Source: Hermodice carunculata (lineage: Eukaryota > Annelida > Polychaeta > Eunicida > Amphinomidae). Taken from it: a DNA stretch of 64,000 nt. Both the position numbers and the translations under genes were made by a program. The DNA is taken from positions 29,223,359 through 29,287,358 of the forward strand of contig OZ026617.1 in the NCBI GenBank assembly GCA_964020975.1. The letters run 5' to 3'. The notes beneath the pieces are model-generated. The model searched no databases, was not told the DNA's origin, and was given only the letters and a program-made list of their open reading frames with translations. Positions within the stretch are counted from its first letter, which is position 1. Every line of letters begins with the position of its first letter. Of this stretch, positions 53,123-64,000 are shown piece after piece.

Positions 53123-53725
53123 TATCCCAGTAACTGGGCTATTTGTGCCTAATTAGTTTTCAGTGGCGCCTTGGTTTGGCTACCTGAGTGTCCCACGTGA
53201 CCCCAGAGGCAACATGACAGGCTAGAGAAGATAAAAGTGTACCCCAACCAATGAAACAGCTAATGTAATATAATTATGGTGCAGATATTGTTTAATTTCA
53301 ATCAAAATGTGACAATGGTTGACTTGCTGTAAGTGTGGTAAAATACCTCAGATACTTGAATGCTTGTGACAGCAAATACAAACAGAGGGTTTCCGGTAAC
53401 ACAGTCTACTTGACTTGATCGGCTGATCTGCAACCTGAGGATACCACTTAAGAGACAGGGGTACAGACCACATGCAAATCCCAATCATAACTGACACACT
53501 TCATGCTTCTTTCCGTCCCCTCTATGTATCTCACAGGTATATGGTCATTTTCAGATATTTGGGTTTTGTATAACGGAGAGGTAGATCAAAAACTTTTGCT
53601 TGTTGTTTCATCATCAATCGATATTATCCCTTCCAGTTGTTATGTTAACGGGTTGTATAACATCTTTAGAGTAATTTATGGAGCCATGCTCTATATATGC
53701 AAAATCATCATGTACAGATTACTTA

Positions 53726-55049
53726 CACTAGTAACTTGTTTCGGCGTTAGTGGGTGCGTTTCGGCGTTTCAGGGCGGTTCCCGGCGTTACACAGCGTTTG
53801 CCAGCGTGAGACGGCGTTTGCCAGCGTGAGATGGTGTTGGCCGGCGTTACAAACGCTGGGAAACGCCGACTAACGCTGGGAAACGCCAAAATCCAATTAA
53901 GCCTTTTGGGGCTCGGCGTTAGCCAGCGTTGGTCGGCGTTTGCCAGCGTTAGTCTGCGTTTGCCAGCGTTAGTCGGCGTTTGACTCCCTATCAAAGCTAA
54001 CAAACGCTGTGAAACGCGAACTAATGCCGGCTACTGCTCGCAAACGCTCTGTACTCCTGTCAACTAGCAAACTCAATGAGATACATGTAAAATTTGAATT
54101 CACTTGAACTGGGATGAGAAGGATCCATGGAAATTTGTGTCTTGTACTTGTACTAATCATAAATATACTTTTATTTTTACTTTGCTCATGATCACTGATA
54201 ATTTGGTCACCTCAATCTTGGTTGCAAAGTAAAGACAAACAAACAACCCTGTTTTCAATTTTTATTTAAACACAGCACAGCAATTTTATATTGTATGTAC
54301 AGCACAAGTCAGCAATGTATCGCTTTGTGCTAGCATAGATGCGAGTCTCTGTGAATATAATACATGGAATTTATAATAAAATTCCATTTATTATATTCAC
54401 CCAGATTATATGCTGGCCCATACCTGTCAACATTCCACATCTCATATAGGGAGATTTTTGTAAATTTAAAAAAATCCATGGTGGAGATTTGTATTTTAGA
54501 ATATAATAGAAAATACTAAATTTTTGTGCAGGAGATTCTGCCATAATCAGTCAAGACACATATACGTCAATGGATCAATCAACAGCATAATATTAAAGAT
54601 AATTATGTTGTATTGCCCATGAATATAAAAAATAAAAGTATATTAATGATTAGTACAAGTACAAGACACAAATTTCCATGGATCCCTTTCATCCCAGTTC
54701 AAGTGAATTCAAATTTTACATGTATCCCCTTGAGTTTGCTAGTTGAGAGGACTACAGAGCGTTTGCCAGCGGTAGCTGGTGTTAGTCAGCGTTTCACAGC
54801 GTTTGCCGGCGTTGAAAGGGAGTCAAACGCTGGCAAACGCCGACTAACACTGGCAAACGCAGACTAACGCTGGCAAACGCCGAGCCCAAAAGGCTGAATT
54901 GGATTTTGGCTTTTCCCAGCGTTAGTCGGCGTTTCCCAGCGTTTGTAACGCCGGTTAACGCCGTCTCACGCTGGCAAACGCTGTGTAACGCCGGGAACCG
55001 CCCTGAAACGCCGAAACGCACCCACTAACGCCGATACAAGTTAGTAGTG
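53726..55049. mobile_element. Non-autonomous CACTA (EnSpm) element with long inverted arms
   Basis: The element begins CACTAGTAACTTGT and ends with the complement of CACTACTAACTTGT, and TTA flanks both ends (53,723-53,725 and 55,050-55,052). The arms at 53,726-54,180 and 54,627-55,049 are inverted copies of each other, roughly 85-90 percent alike by eye. The outer 300 bp of each arm is packed with short units such as GCCAGCGTT and GTCGGCGTTT in both orientations, like the subterminal repeats of CACTA elements. The central 450 bp carries a second small palindrome at 54,352-54,400. There is no transposase ORF. Confidence 0.75.
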
Positions 55050-55059
55050 TTACTTGTCA

Positions 55060-58000
55060 GTAAAAGTACAAAGTTTATGGGTTATTCTCTGTAACATGTG
55101 TTGTATATTTTAACACTCCTAGATTTCTCTGGATGAGTGATTTCATTTCGTTATTACCTGTGTCCTAGAAAGATCTAAATGCTTTGTATATATGGTGTCG
55201 CCTGTAAAGTTATATGTTACTGGGAACAAAGTACATCTTTTCACATTTTGCATGTCATGTTACTGGGAACGAAGTACATCCTAGCACATTTTGCGAGGCC
55301 CCACGAAGTGATCACTGGTTGGATGGTAATATATTATTTCATTCTGTCAATTTCTATTTATCCAGGGGTTTTTTTCCACCCTTTTCACGTGATGAAGTCA
55401 CAAACCTCTGAAAACTATTTTGTCAAATGAAATATTGGAAACTTTGGATATCACTTTGTGAACTGTACATACATGTCAGAAAAGAATACATACTTGGGAT
55501 GGAAGACTATGCTAGGAGCTGATCTGTTTTTATTTATTTTTTTCTAAATTAAAGAGCTAATTTTACATACCTGTTAGAGTTAGGCTGCTTTACATGTGAT
55601 ATTGGTCATACTTACATTGGATAAATCCATGGGAGAACCGCGAAAGTGTACTTTGCATGTAATTTTGTATAAAATCTATGTTGCCGACGCGATTTTGTTC
55701 ATGTAAGCCAATTACATTGCCTGCTGGGGATCACATGACTTTCTGTTGGCCACCCTAAAGTCTGATAATCCATTGCTGTACTTTTGATGATTTAAGCTAC
55801 AAATGGGAATACAATTTTAAATGAAACAGGACACATAAATATCAAAGTATAAGAGATTACGTTGGAGAAACAATACATGGAACATAGCTGAAAACATGGG
55901 TAAATCTCTCAATGGATGTCTGGCAGGCAAAATCGGCTCATAAACTGTCCGTGTGTATGTTGAAACAATAAGGCTACAGCCGTGTTAAGTAGATTACACA
56001 TCTGGATTCACTTTCACGGACCACAAAAATCCCATGGAGACACAGATTAGGCAAGACTGTGATGACCAATGTGAGAGAGTACAAATTTTAATTTCCAATG
56101 TGGGAGTAGGTAGGGCAAACTGAAATATTTCTCTTCAAGCTAAAACCCTGGGAAAGAATATTTATTCACTGATATGATCCATCTTTTATCTTCATTTTAA
56201 ACCAATTTCACGCATGTTCCTTTGGTTTTCCTCTTTTTTTTTTTTTTTTTTTTTTTTAGCTTATTTGAAATTTCATTCCATGGGTGAAATTATGATAGAT
56301 CATTTGGTTGTGTATGTAACTGCCCACCATGACATTGGATCATAGGGCCCATTATCAAAGGGCTGTCTGGTCTTGCATCAATATTGGAATCTGTAGCCCA
56401 AGTGATCTTTCCTTCCAATCCAATCAGTCTTCACAGCCCGTTTAAAGAGACCATTGTTGCTGCATGGCCATTGAATTCTAATTGTCCATGGCTGTTACTG
56501 GTCCAACTGGATGTATTCCATGTCGACATCAGAAGACTTGGATTGGGCATGAAACTGTTTCAACGACTCGAGTTGTCGCTGAAAACAGTCTCCTTGTGGC
56601 TAAGTTGTGAATGGTACCATTTGAAATGAATGCCTCAGAAAAACAAGTCATGTTGGAGTCCCACACTGGATTTCTGTTTTGGTGCCAAATGAAAGACCAA
56701 TGTAACTAGTCTAATGAGTATCTTTTCATTATTAAAAATGGGTTCAAAGTTTTATTTTGAAAGCTTAAAACTAAATTTGTGATAAATTACATTTTAAAGA
56801 GCTCAATCCTTGACTAAAAGAAGATAATACGTTTTAAGTAAATACACATGTCTGTCGAGTGCCATAAAAAAAGAATTTAAGTAAATATTCATTTAACTTG
56901 TTCACATTTTTACAATATTGCACATAAATATTGTAAGGTACCGATTGTGTACTTCCTTGTGAGAAAATATAAAGTGTTATGGGCATTTTCTGGAACAATC
57001 ACACAAATTCACACAATTAAACAACGAAAGCAGTCCTTAACGTTCAGTAGATCGCATCCTAAAATGTCTGCCATTCGGTTGTCTACTGGTAGCTAAATTT
57101 TCAATACTAACGTCACTTAATCAACGGTTCCTGCAGATCCTCTAGCTCCATCGTCCTGAAGTCCATTTAATTTCCAATTCCTTATTAATCTAGATTACTA
57201 TAGTTTTACTGGAGATAATATCCTTCCAAAATTGTGATCTCAGTGTTAAGAGCTTAAACAAAGAATATGAATCGGGACTTTGAACGCCATCGTCCACATA
57301 AATGGATGTAAACACTGCAGAACTGAGTACGTATTATCAATGATAATCGAATCTAGCCTAAATACATCGAGTTATTTCTCTTATGAGTATACAAACAGCA
57401 TGTCCAGTAGGCATGAGTTCTGGTGGTAATTTAATTTTGTGAGGTGTTCTTTTGTATACTGTCATATAATACAATTCTGTTGGCTTATTATGCGGAAATA
57501 CTAGAATAGAACATGCTTGTACTTTCGCAAATAGCATATCCCCATGATGCAAAAAGGCCTTGAAGGTTCCCAAAATGTCCAAAGGAATATGATAGAACAC
57601 ATCCAAAAACACAAAAAGAAAAAGAAATTTATTAATAATTATATGCAATTCGAAAATAATAAAAGCTATCATTTTTATATGAAAAGTGACGAATCCATTA
57701 CATCATTGATCAATAACGTATGCAACTACCGACCATATATTTAACAAGAAAAACAGTTTGTACAGGAAAACGACCATATAATAATCTTATGCAGAACACT
57801 AACCCACATCGACATTCTACCCTTGATAAATGAGAAGTAAAACCTATCTTTATATTTTGTATCACCATTCACTCATTTTTAATGAACCACTGAATCCAGT
57901 GCAAATGTTACTAATTTTAACTGAATGTATAGAAATATACACCAAGCATTATAAAGACATAAATGGGTAATAGAGAAACGCAATACAGTAACAAACTATG

Positions 58001-58150
58001 ATTAAAGTAACATATTAGATCAAGATTAAATACAACATCTGTTGTTACAACCCTTTGCTCAAACGTATATCGTAAACTTAAGTATGCGTTTTAAGTTAAA
58101 AGCATATGTGATATGTATGTGTGGCCAGTGATGTACCTAACGGCAACCAT
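55060..58150. other. No gene seen
   Basis: It holds a 44-bp tandem duplication (TTACTGGGAACAAAGTACATC) at 55,216 and 55,260 and the poly(T) run. A 104-codon minus ORF at 57,358-57,672 is protein-like (LPPELMPTGHAVCILI) but unidentified. Confidence 0.4.
56233..56257. repeat. Poly(T) run
   Basis: 25 T in a row, possibly the A-tail of an unrecognised minus-strand retroposon. Confidence 0.85.
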
Positions 58151-58168
58151 GTGCACAGGTTGTTATGT

Positions 58169-58174
58169 TTTATT
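58169..58174 (-). promoter_or_regulatory. Poly(A) signal for gene 2
   Basis: AATAAA on the minus strand, about 45 nt after the gene 2 stop codon. Confidence 0.5.
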
Positions 58175-58218
58175 TTCAGCTGTTTTTATCGTTGATATAA
58201 ATACATCTGTTGCCTTAT

Positions 58219-58781
58219 TTACAAATGAGTGATAGAAATTTCTGCTGAGAGGTAATCCGAACTTTCTCCTGCAGGCCATAACGGCGATTTGCTGTTTTGA
58301 CTAGTATCACCATTTTTCAATTCCTCCCCAGAAACAATCTCCGAGAAAGCTTCTAGTGCCTCGTAGCCATCTGAAATGTGACGCACCCCTGTGTCAGGCT
58401 TCTCAACCCCATCCTTGTCGTTACCCGATTGGTTTTCCGGGTGAACGTCCGTCAGCACTTTTGTTGTATCTTCTACCGGTTGTCCAAACAGACGCGCGAG
58501 GGACGAGCTCTTTGGCAACGGTGAACACATTTCGCTGTTGATAGTATATACCATATTTGATTTACATTTGGTGGGGAATTCCGGAACAATATCCGAAACA
58601 TCGGTCGGTACACGTCTCAGTTTCCATTTTTTCTGCCATTTGAACTTGGTGTGTTGTTTTTTCTTTCTGTTCTCATACCCTAAATATGACATCATGCCAA
58701 TCACTAGAAGGCTTAGTGCACTCAGTCCTATGATGAGACCCAGAACTGCTGGAATCGTAAACATGGCTCCCAAGGATGTGC
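58219..58781 (-). other. Gene 2 last exon: membrane helix and long tail
   Basis: The open frame extends upstream to 58899, but the CAG at 58782-58784 behind a pyrimidine tract gives a phase-1 acceptor that matches the EGF exon. The coding part is 187 codons. It is one of the longest non-repetitive open frames in the window, which supports real selection for coding. Confidence 0.68.
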
Positions 58782-61754
58782 CTGAAACAGACGCACCCGT
58801 CATGTCCCATTGAAACATATTGAATAGCACATGCCCAGGGCCAGGAATTATCAGACCATACCACAAGCCAAGAAGTATCGCGTGACCTACCCTGACCATC
58901 TTATTGGTCAGAATAGGTCAGGTGACCAATTTTTTCTCCAGTGCTGCCGTCTACCTCTTACATCTTGGCTTATGCCGACGTGATTAATCAAATATAAAAT
59001 TTCTTCTGCCATAAGCATGATTGTAATCAATGATATTATAACCCAAAAAGATCTAAACGCTTTTTGTGTCTTCTATTATGGGCTTTATCTATCATAACTG
59101 CTAATGATGATGATGATGATGATAATAATTATAATAATAATAATTAACAGATTAATTAATTAATTAATTAATTAATAAGCACAACTGGATCCATTCTAAC
59201 GTGTTCCTTTTCTTTGATTTATCTAATACTAACACCTCGTATGTATAGTAGGATTTATTGCGTTTTTTGCCATGACTCCTTTCTTCCTGTCACCTGAATG
59301 AATTTCATGTGTGTTCTTGCATTCTACTTTCTTCTAACTCATTAACCTATTTCAGTTTCGTACACCATCTGGCGTCACTGACTGTTTGTAGGTATCCTTG
59401 ACGTCTTCCATTGCTTTTGGCAACACGTCTGTGATGCCGACTCATCCTAACTGAGCTGCACTTTTATTGATATAGATGGCCATGCTTCCACAATGGATCC
59501 ACCCCATCCCTACCCACCCACCCCCACTCACCTCCATTTTGTGCCTCCATCGCACGCCAATTTATTTACGTCATATCCAAGCTATGTTGCATTTCTTGTA
59601 TTGGAACTCAATCTCACAACCCCCGAATTGTAGAAATTCTATTGATGGTGTTTGGTATTGAAAATTTTATCATTCAATTTCCACAATTTACGCTCTGTTA
59701 CCTCGTCTCGGTGTATAACTGAACATACGTTTTGTATTTGCCAGTTGCGCACGTCATCAGCCTTAAATATTTTTACTCATCCACCTCACCAATTTCGTTT
59801 TACTTTTCCTAACTTTGGGTTAAGCATTTCTCTTTGCTCTGCTTCTGATTTACGTCTAGTTTCTTCCCAAGCCTCATCGCTCGAAGTATTCCCCGAGCTA
59901 CTTTCTAACTGTCACCTTGTGCAGCACGTCTAGCAATTCGTTCGCAATGTCATCTGCCGAAAATAGTCGTTAAGCTTATGGTGTCCTATTTTATTCCCTT
60001 GTCGAAATCTTACAACTGTTCACCTGGTGCATTAATCTACAGTGCGAACAAAAATCGTAGAAAACAACACACTTTATACTGTATAATTACGCATTCTACT
60101 TCCGTACATAAAGTACCAACATTCAGAAACAATTGCTTCCATATTCCAGGCAGTTTAGTTTTCCCTGGAAAGCATCTCTCCACACCTGGTCATGCTCCTT
60201 TCCCACATTGAGAAACCCATAAACAAATTTCTCCACTTCTGTTTTGGTAATTTCAAAATCTGAGAGAAAACAAAAGTGTGAAAGTCTGCTCCGCTCTCTG
60301 ACCTAAAGCCTCCACAAAGTCTTTTGACTGTGAGCCCAGTGTCTGGTGAATAGCCGTACTAAACATTTTGCTGAAATTAGATACACAAAGTATTTGGCCA
60401 AGCGTTCCAAGATTTATGTTTTATAATTTCCCTTCAAAAAAATAAACAAACATTTTTTTTTAAATTTAAAAATGACTAACGCGTGGCCTATTAAATGCAC
60501 TTTCTAGAGACTTACCCGAGGTAAGTGTGCATCAAGTTTAAAGTGGATCTGCTCAACATTTTTGGAGCAAACCATGTACATGCACCATGTAAACCAGTAT
60601 CCCTGTGGCAACCATAACGGGCATTTGACCGTAACTTAAGTTTGAAAACTAGTTTTCAAATTATTAAAAAAAAAAAAAATTGTATCACCCAGTCAAAGTT
60701 TTTTGAAACAAACTAAGCTTTACAGCTAGCCAGAATTTTTTCAAAGCATAGCGAAGCAATAGAATGAATGCTTTGACAGATTTTTTTTTATTTCAAAAAA
60801 GGAAAAAAACAAAAGCATTTGCTTCATAAACGGTAAGAAATGACAGCCCTATTGTGGAGGGACTTGAATACACTTAGCAGAGCGCCACCCAAGACACATG
60901 CACATCAGGTCAGAGCGGGTGTGGACAATGGTTTTGAAAGAACTACATATACATGCATGTACAGTTTGTACAAAGGTATCCCTGTAGTAATTATGTTAAC
61001 ATGTTTGAATCGTACCGTTTATTCCGCATTATCGAAATTCGACAAAATCACAAAATAACAATAGCAGGATCTGGTAAACATTTTAAACGGAAACTAGGTG
61101 AAGCTAAATTTGCGCCAAGTAATCCAGCTTATGGTTTGGGAGAATAAATCTAAAATGACAATAACACGAAAAAATTGCAGGACCACCTATCAAACAAAGT
61201 AAGGTTTCCGGGTACCCAGATTTGTTTCCATCCGATTTAAAAGCGGATTATCCAAGCAGCTTTAGAGAAGTGATTTTTTTTTTAATTTTCTCATGAAATG
61301 AACCAAGAAATCTTAAAAATAAAAACTTAGTGTGTGACTATTAGAATAAACGTGGTGTACACCCACCGGCGTTACCCCAGGTTTAAATTGAATCCGATCC
61401 TGGCTTTCGAGAAGAATCCGAAAATGTGAATTGTCGATGGGAAAGATACAAGGCGTGGGCGCGGGACGATGGACGAGAGATCGTCTGATATAGGAGGGGA
61501 GCTCAGCTGAGCTTACCTGGGATCACCATTTCATATTTGTTTATTGATCCCGCATAAAATTAATCTTTATACACTAGCAATACTTTGGCTTTCTTCATGA
61601 ATAGATTGCTCATAGTATAAGATTATTATTAAGAACAGAATCTCACTTTTGACAAATCCTGTCCTTGCCACACAGTGATAGCTCCCTGGGATGTTTTTAC
61701 ACGTCTCAAGGTCTCCGCAGCCGGAAACTGACGGTGTCTTACATTCGTCAACAT
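58219..61754 (-). CDS. Gene 2 (5' partial): EGF-type single-pass membrane protein
   Basis: Two exons are visible: 61754-61647 (108 bp, phase 1 to phase 1) and 58781-58219 (ends at stop). Exon one starts DVDEC and has the hydroxylation pattern CKNIPGSYHC, but only four EGF cysteines. It sits between TTCCTGCAG and GTGAGA. The last exon, after GTCTGTTTCAG, gives a membrane helix (FTIPAVLGLIIGLSALSLLV), a basic stretch (ENRKKKQHTKFKWQKKWKLRR) and an acidic, Ser-rich tail of about 140 residues with several Tyr (DGYEALEAF, DYLSAEI). The 2.9-kb intron holds a LINE relic and a family B repeat. Upstream exons, including the signal peptide, are not recognised before the window ends. The same exon plan as gene 1 suggests common descent. 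Function unknown. Confidence 0.65.
59104..59176. repeat. (GAT)n-(AAT)n-(TTAA)n compound microsatellite
   Basis: Three simple repeats in succession, inside the gene 2 intron. Confidence 0.9.
59480..60400 (-). mobile_element. Possible LINE ORF2 relic in gene 2 intron
   Basis: Minus-strand frames give protein-like patches such as EVDEYKYLRLMTC (compare EFKYLG in LINE RT) and FEITKTEVEKFVYGFLNVG. No catalytic motif is seen. Call by resemblance only. Confidence 0.28.
60380..61520 (+). repeat. Repeat family B copy in gene 2 intron
   Basis: It shares blocks with 25.7-29.8 kb, for example AAGTTTAAAGTGGATCTG and AAAGCGGATTATCCAAGCAGC. It ends with CGATGGACGAGAGATCG and the palindrome AGCTCAGCTGAGCT near 61,500. 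Confidence 0.45.
61647..61754 (-). other. Gene 2 truncated calcium-type EGF exon
   Basis: DVDEC start, four cysteines and a C-x-N-x4-Y-x-C motif are all directly visible. The place where cysteine five belongs reads HCVARTGF, with Ala instead. Borders are CTGCAG/AT and AAAA/GTGAGA, both phase 1. Confidence 0.75.
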
Positions 61755-62017
61755 CTGCAGGAACACAAAATAAAAAGAAAATGATATTGTGTTACTGACC
61801 ACTTATCCGTCAGATCGAAGAACACATTGTATGTATACGAGGATCACATTGGATGGGAGGAATAGATATGAATACATAAAGAAGAATATATCTATATTAA
61901 TGTTGAAATTATAACGGTAACGATATGTCCTTACTTTCCAAATTTTCAACAATCACATGCTGACCATATTTCGTGTATCACATAGCCCTCACAGGACGAC
62001 ATTTTTACAGTTCGTTG

Positions 62018-62026
62018 TGGTGGTGG

Positions 62027-62087
<61 letters not shown>
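62018..62087. repeat. (GGT)n-(GAT)n microsatellite
   Basis: Three GGT, then about 20 GAT units. Confidence 0.95.
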
Positions 62088-63192
62088 AAAAGTCACCCGT
62101 ATCACATAAATTAATGCACTCATAAATGTAAATTGTGCTGAGAAGAAATATTTCAATCAAGTTGGTCTAGCTCTGCCCCAGCGTAATCCTCTACCTATAG
62201 ATTTTATGCCTCCATAAAGTGAGAACTATTAACTTAAAACTATACAAAGTATGACCATTTTTGGAAAGGGTGGGACCATAGGTTATCAATCATAATTTCG
62301 CAGATTCAGCCTATTGAAAGTTTTGTGATTGGCTGAGTGTAAACCATGAAGAATGGAAACCAGAATAATTACCCGGATGTTCTGACCTGTATATAATACT
62401 GAGTATTGGATGTACAATCTGAAATTTTCACAAAAGTAAGTCCAACATCATGCGCTAAAGTAATAGTAATTTGTTTGAAGGTTAACATTTAAGTGGACAG
62501 ATAGTTCATATTTTTGTAAAAGAGCTTACACTGCTATCTATGGACACATTTTGCATTAACGCTCTAATACTTCACAGAAATTTCCACGCCATTGCGATAA
62601 GCTATTTAATGGTAATTGTTTGTTATTCTTTAATGACGATTCGTAAATCTTTTTTGTCTCTTGCTCATTAATGAAGGCGGGCAAATATTTTAATGAACTA
62701 CTGACGATGAAAAGTTGACCGACAAAATATGAGTAAAATTGGAATTTATTCGAGCCTGACTCTTATACAAATTTTTCAAATTTGTAAAATATACCACCAC
62801 GGTCATCGAAGTGGCTCCTCATTTCAAATTCCAATAGTGTATTTCTGAAACATACGTCAAACACTATCGACTTGCCTCATTGTTCCAAATTCCACGATCC
62901 GGTCCTGAAACAATACCCTATCAGCTGGAATGTATATTATTTGAATACGTGACGTATTGAAGGCTAAATAGTGGGTGCGTGCTTTCATAACGAAAGTGCT
63001 GAGGGTAATTCTGGGAATCCCCCCCCCCCAAAAAAAAATTAAGAAAAAAAAAACCTGTAATTTTTTCCAGCCAAACACTGTTCTTGGCCTCCAGACATGA
63101 ATAAAACCCTCGAACTTCCAACCTTTGCCCCCCCCCCCGTGTTGTCCTCGACCCCCTTAAGGGCCTTCCGCCCCCCCCCCATACAGTAGGAA

Positions 63193-63302
<110 letters not shown>

Positions 63303-63396
63303 TAATGTTAATAACATAACAGAGTCTGGTCAGAATCATTCGTCATCCATAAATAAGTGCATACATAAAATACATATACAATGAAACCTGATGAGA

Positions 63397-63859
63397 TATG
63401 AAAACAAGATACATAAAGACTAACTACATAGTGCAGAGTTCAGTCAAGTCATCAGTGAGAAAACAGACAGCTATCGTCAACAGTGCTAATTTCAAGAGCT
63501 ACACCCGGGAGCTTAATTATTCGGGCGGCCTTGATTTCATGAAACATTTGTTCAGGTGCCAACCTCGAGCAAGCATAATGTCTCGTTGTGTTGCTCATTT
63601 TCAACAGAACCTGACAGACATTTCAGGCACTTCGGACTTCCCCTCATCAGCTGGAGCGAGAGGTCTCGTATGGCTACCTGTTTCAATTCTTAAATTGTGC
63701 AAGCTTAACCGAAATCTGGCTATGGCTTGCATATATTTTACACTGGGAAGCACAAAAAGACACGGCTCCATACAGCATTCAGACTTGTATAATTCATATG
63801 TTCATAGCCATAAATTTCTGTTCAACGCTGTCAGCTGCACAGTTATTACATTTGGTTAA
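63397..63859 (+). CDS. Unidentified ORF, 153 codons
   Basis: ATG at 63,397-63,399 region to stop 63,857-63,859. The composition is not simple-repeat-like, but no motif, signal peptide or membrane segment is recognised. No splice or poly(A) signal supports a gene. It could be a fragment of an unknown transposon or chance. Confidence 0.15.
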
Positions 63860-64000
63860 AACATATTTTTCTTTCCGTAAGGATTCAATTAGAAATCAGG
63901 GCAGCCCTATATAAATCCCTTTTGCACGTGAAAATGATTAAAGAAGAGATGTCACGTATCACGGGGTAACAGACAGTTCACTATGAGGAACTTGAGAACG

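Noticed and set aside
57358-57672. 104-codon minus-strand ORF as an extra exon of gene 2
   Set aside because: It lies past the gene 2 stop and poly(A) signal, has no splice acceptor in a fitting place, and shows no known motif.

Overview
This is a gene-poor, repeat-dense stretch of an animal nuclear genome. Coding sequence is split by introns with GT-AG borders and phase-1 EGF exons. There are long (AT)n, (GAA)n, (ATC)n and (GTA)n microsatellites and fragments of several transposon classes, and no bacterial-type operons. Repeats with (GGAC)n-rich ends and palindromic AGCTCAGCTGAGCT tails, EGF membrane proteins, Mag-lineage Ty3/gypsy relics and CR1/L2-like LINEs suggest a marine invertebrate (mollusc, brachiopod, hemichordate or lancelet grade). 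The species cannot be fixed from the sequence.

Host genes: two related-looking genes lie on the minus strand. Gene 1 (30,621-35,580) can be modelled completely: signal peptide, EGF, a four-cysteine calcium-type EGF, one membrane helix and a 75-residue tail, 205 residues in all, with every intron in phase 1. Gene 2 (58,219-61,754, 5' end missing) ends the same way: four-cysteine EGF exon, then a membrane helix with a long cytoplasmic tail. Weak exon candidates lie at 13.4-14.3 kb. No other convincing host gene was found.

Layout: 0-3 kb, unique sequence and one microsatellite. 2.95-5.2 kb, plus-strand LINE relic. 6.76-7.13 kb, minisatellite. 7.8-8.8 kb, repeat family A (about 145-bp monomers, AAAG tail). 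9.4-11 kb, SINE-like pieces and a foldback. 15.4-17.56 kb, two inverted copies of family A. 21.4-24.56 kb, minus-strand LINE. 25.7-29.8 kb, repeat family B. 30.4-35.6 kb, gene 1 with LINE scraps in its introns. 37-41 kb, small foldbacks and microsatellites. 42.8-45.6 kb, family A again, split by a 681-bp element flanked by TTAA. 46.4-47.07 kb, dimeric minisatellite. 47.37-53.12 kb, an old short-LTR Ty3/gypsy fossil that received both a LINE and a Mutator-like DNA transposon. 53.73-55.05 kb, a CACTA-ended element built as one large inverted repeat. 58.2-61.75 kb, gene 2, with a LINE relic and a family B copy in its intron. 61.8-64 kb, microsatellites and one unexplained ORF.

The most unusual items are the paired genes with a half-length EGF next to the membrane helix, the long-armed CACTA foldback with a TTA target duplication, the composite family A repeat with fixed ends and a variable internal array, and the three-deep transposon nest.
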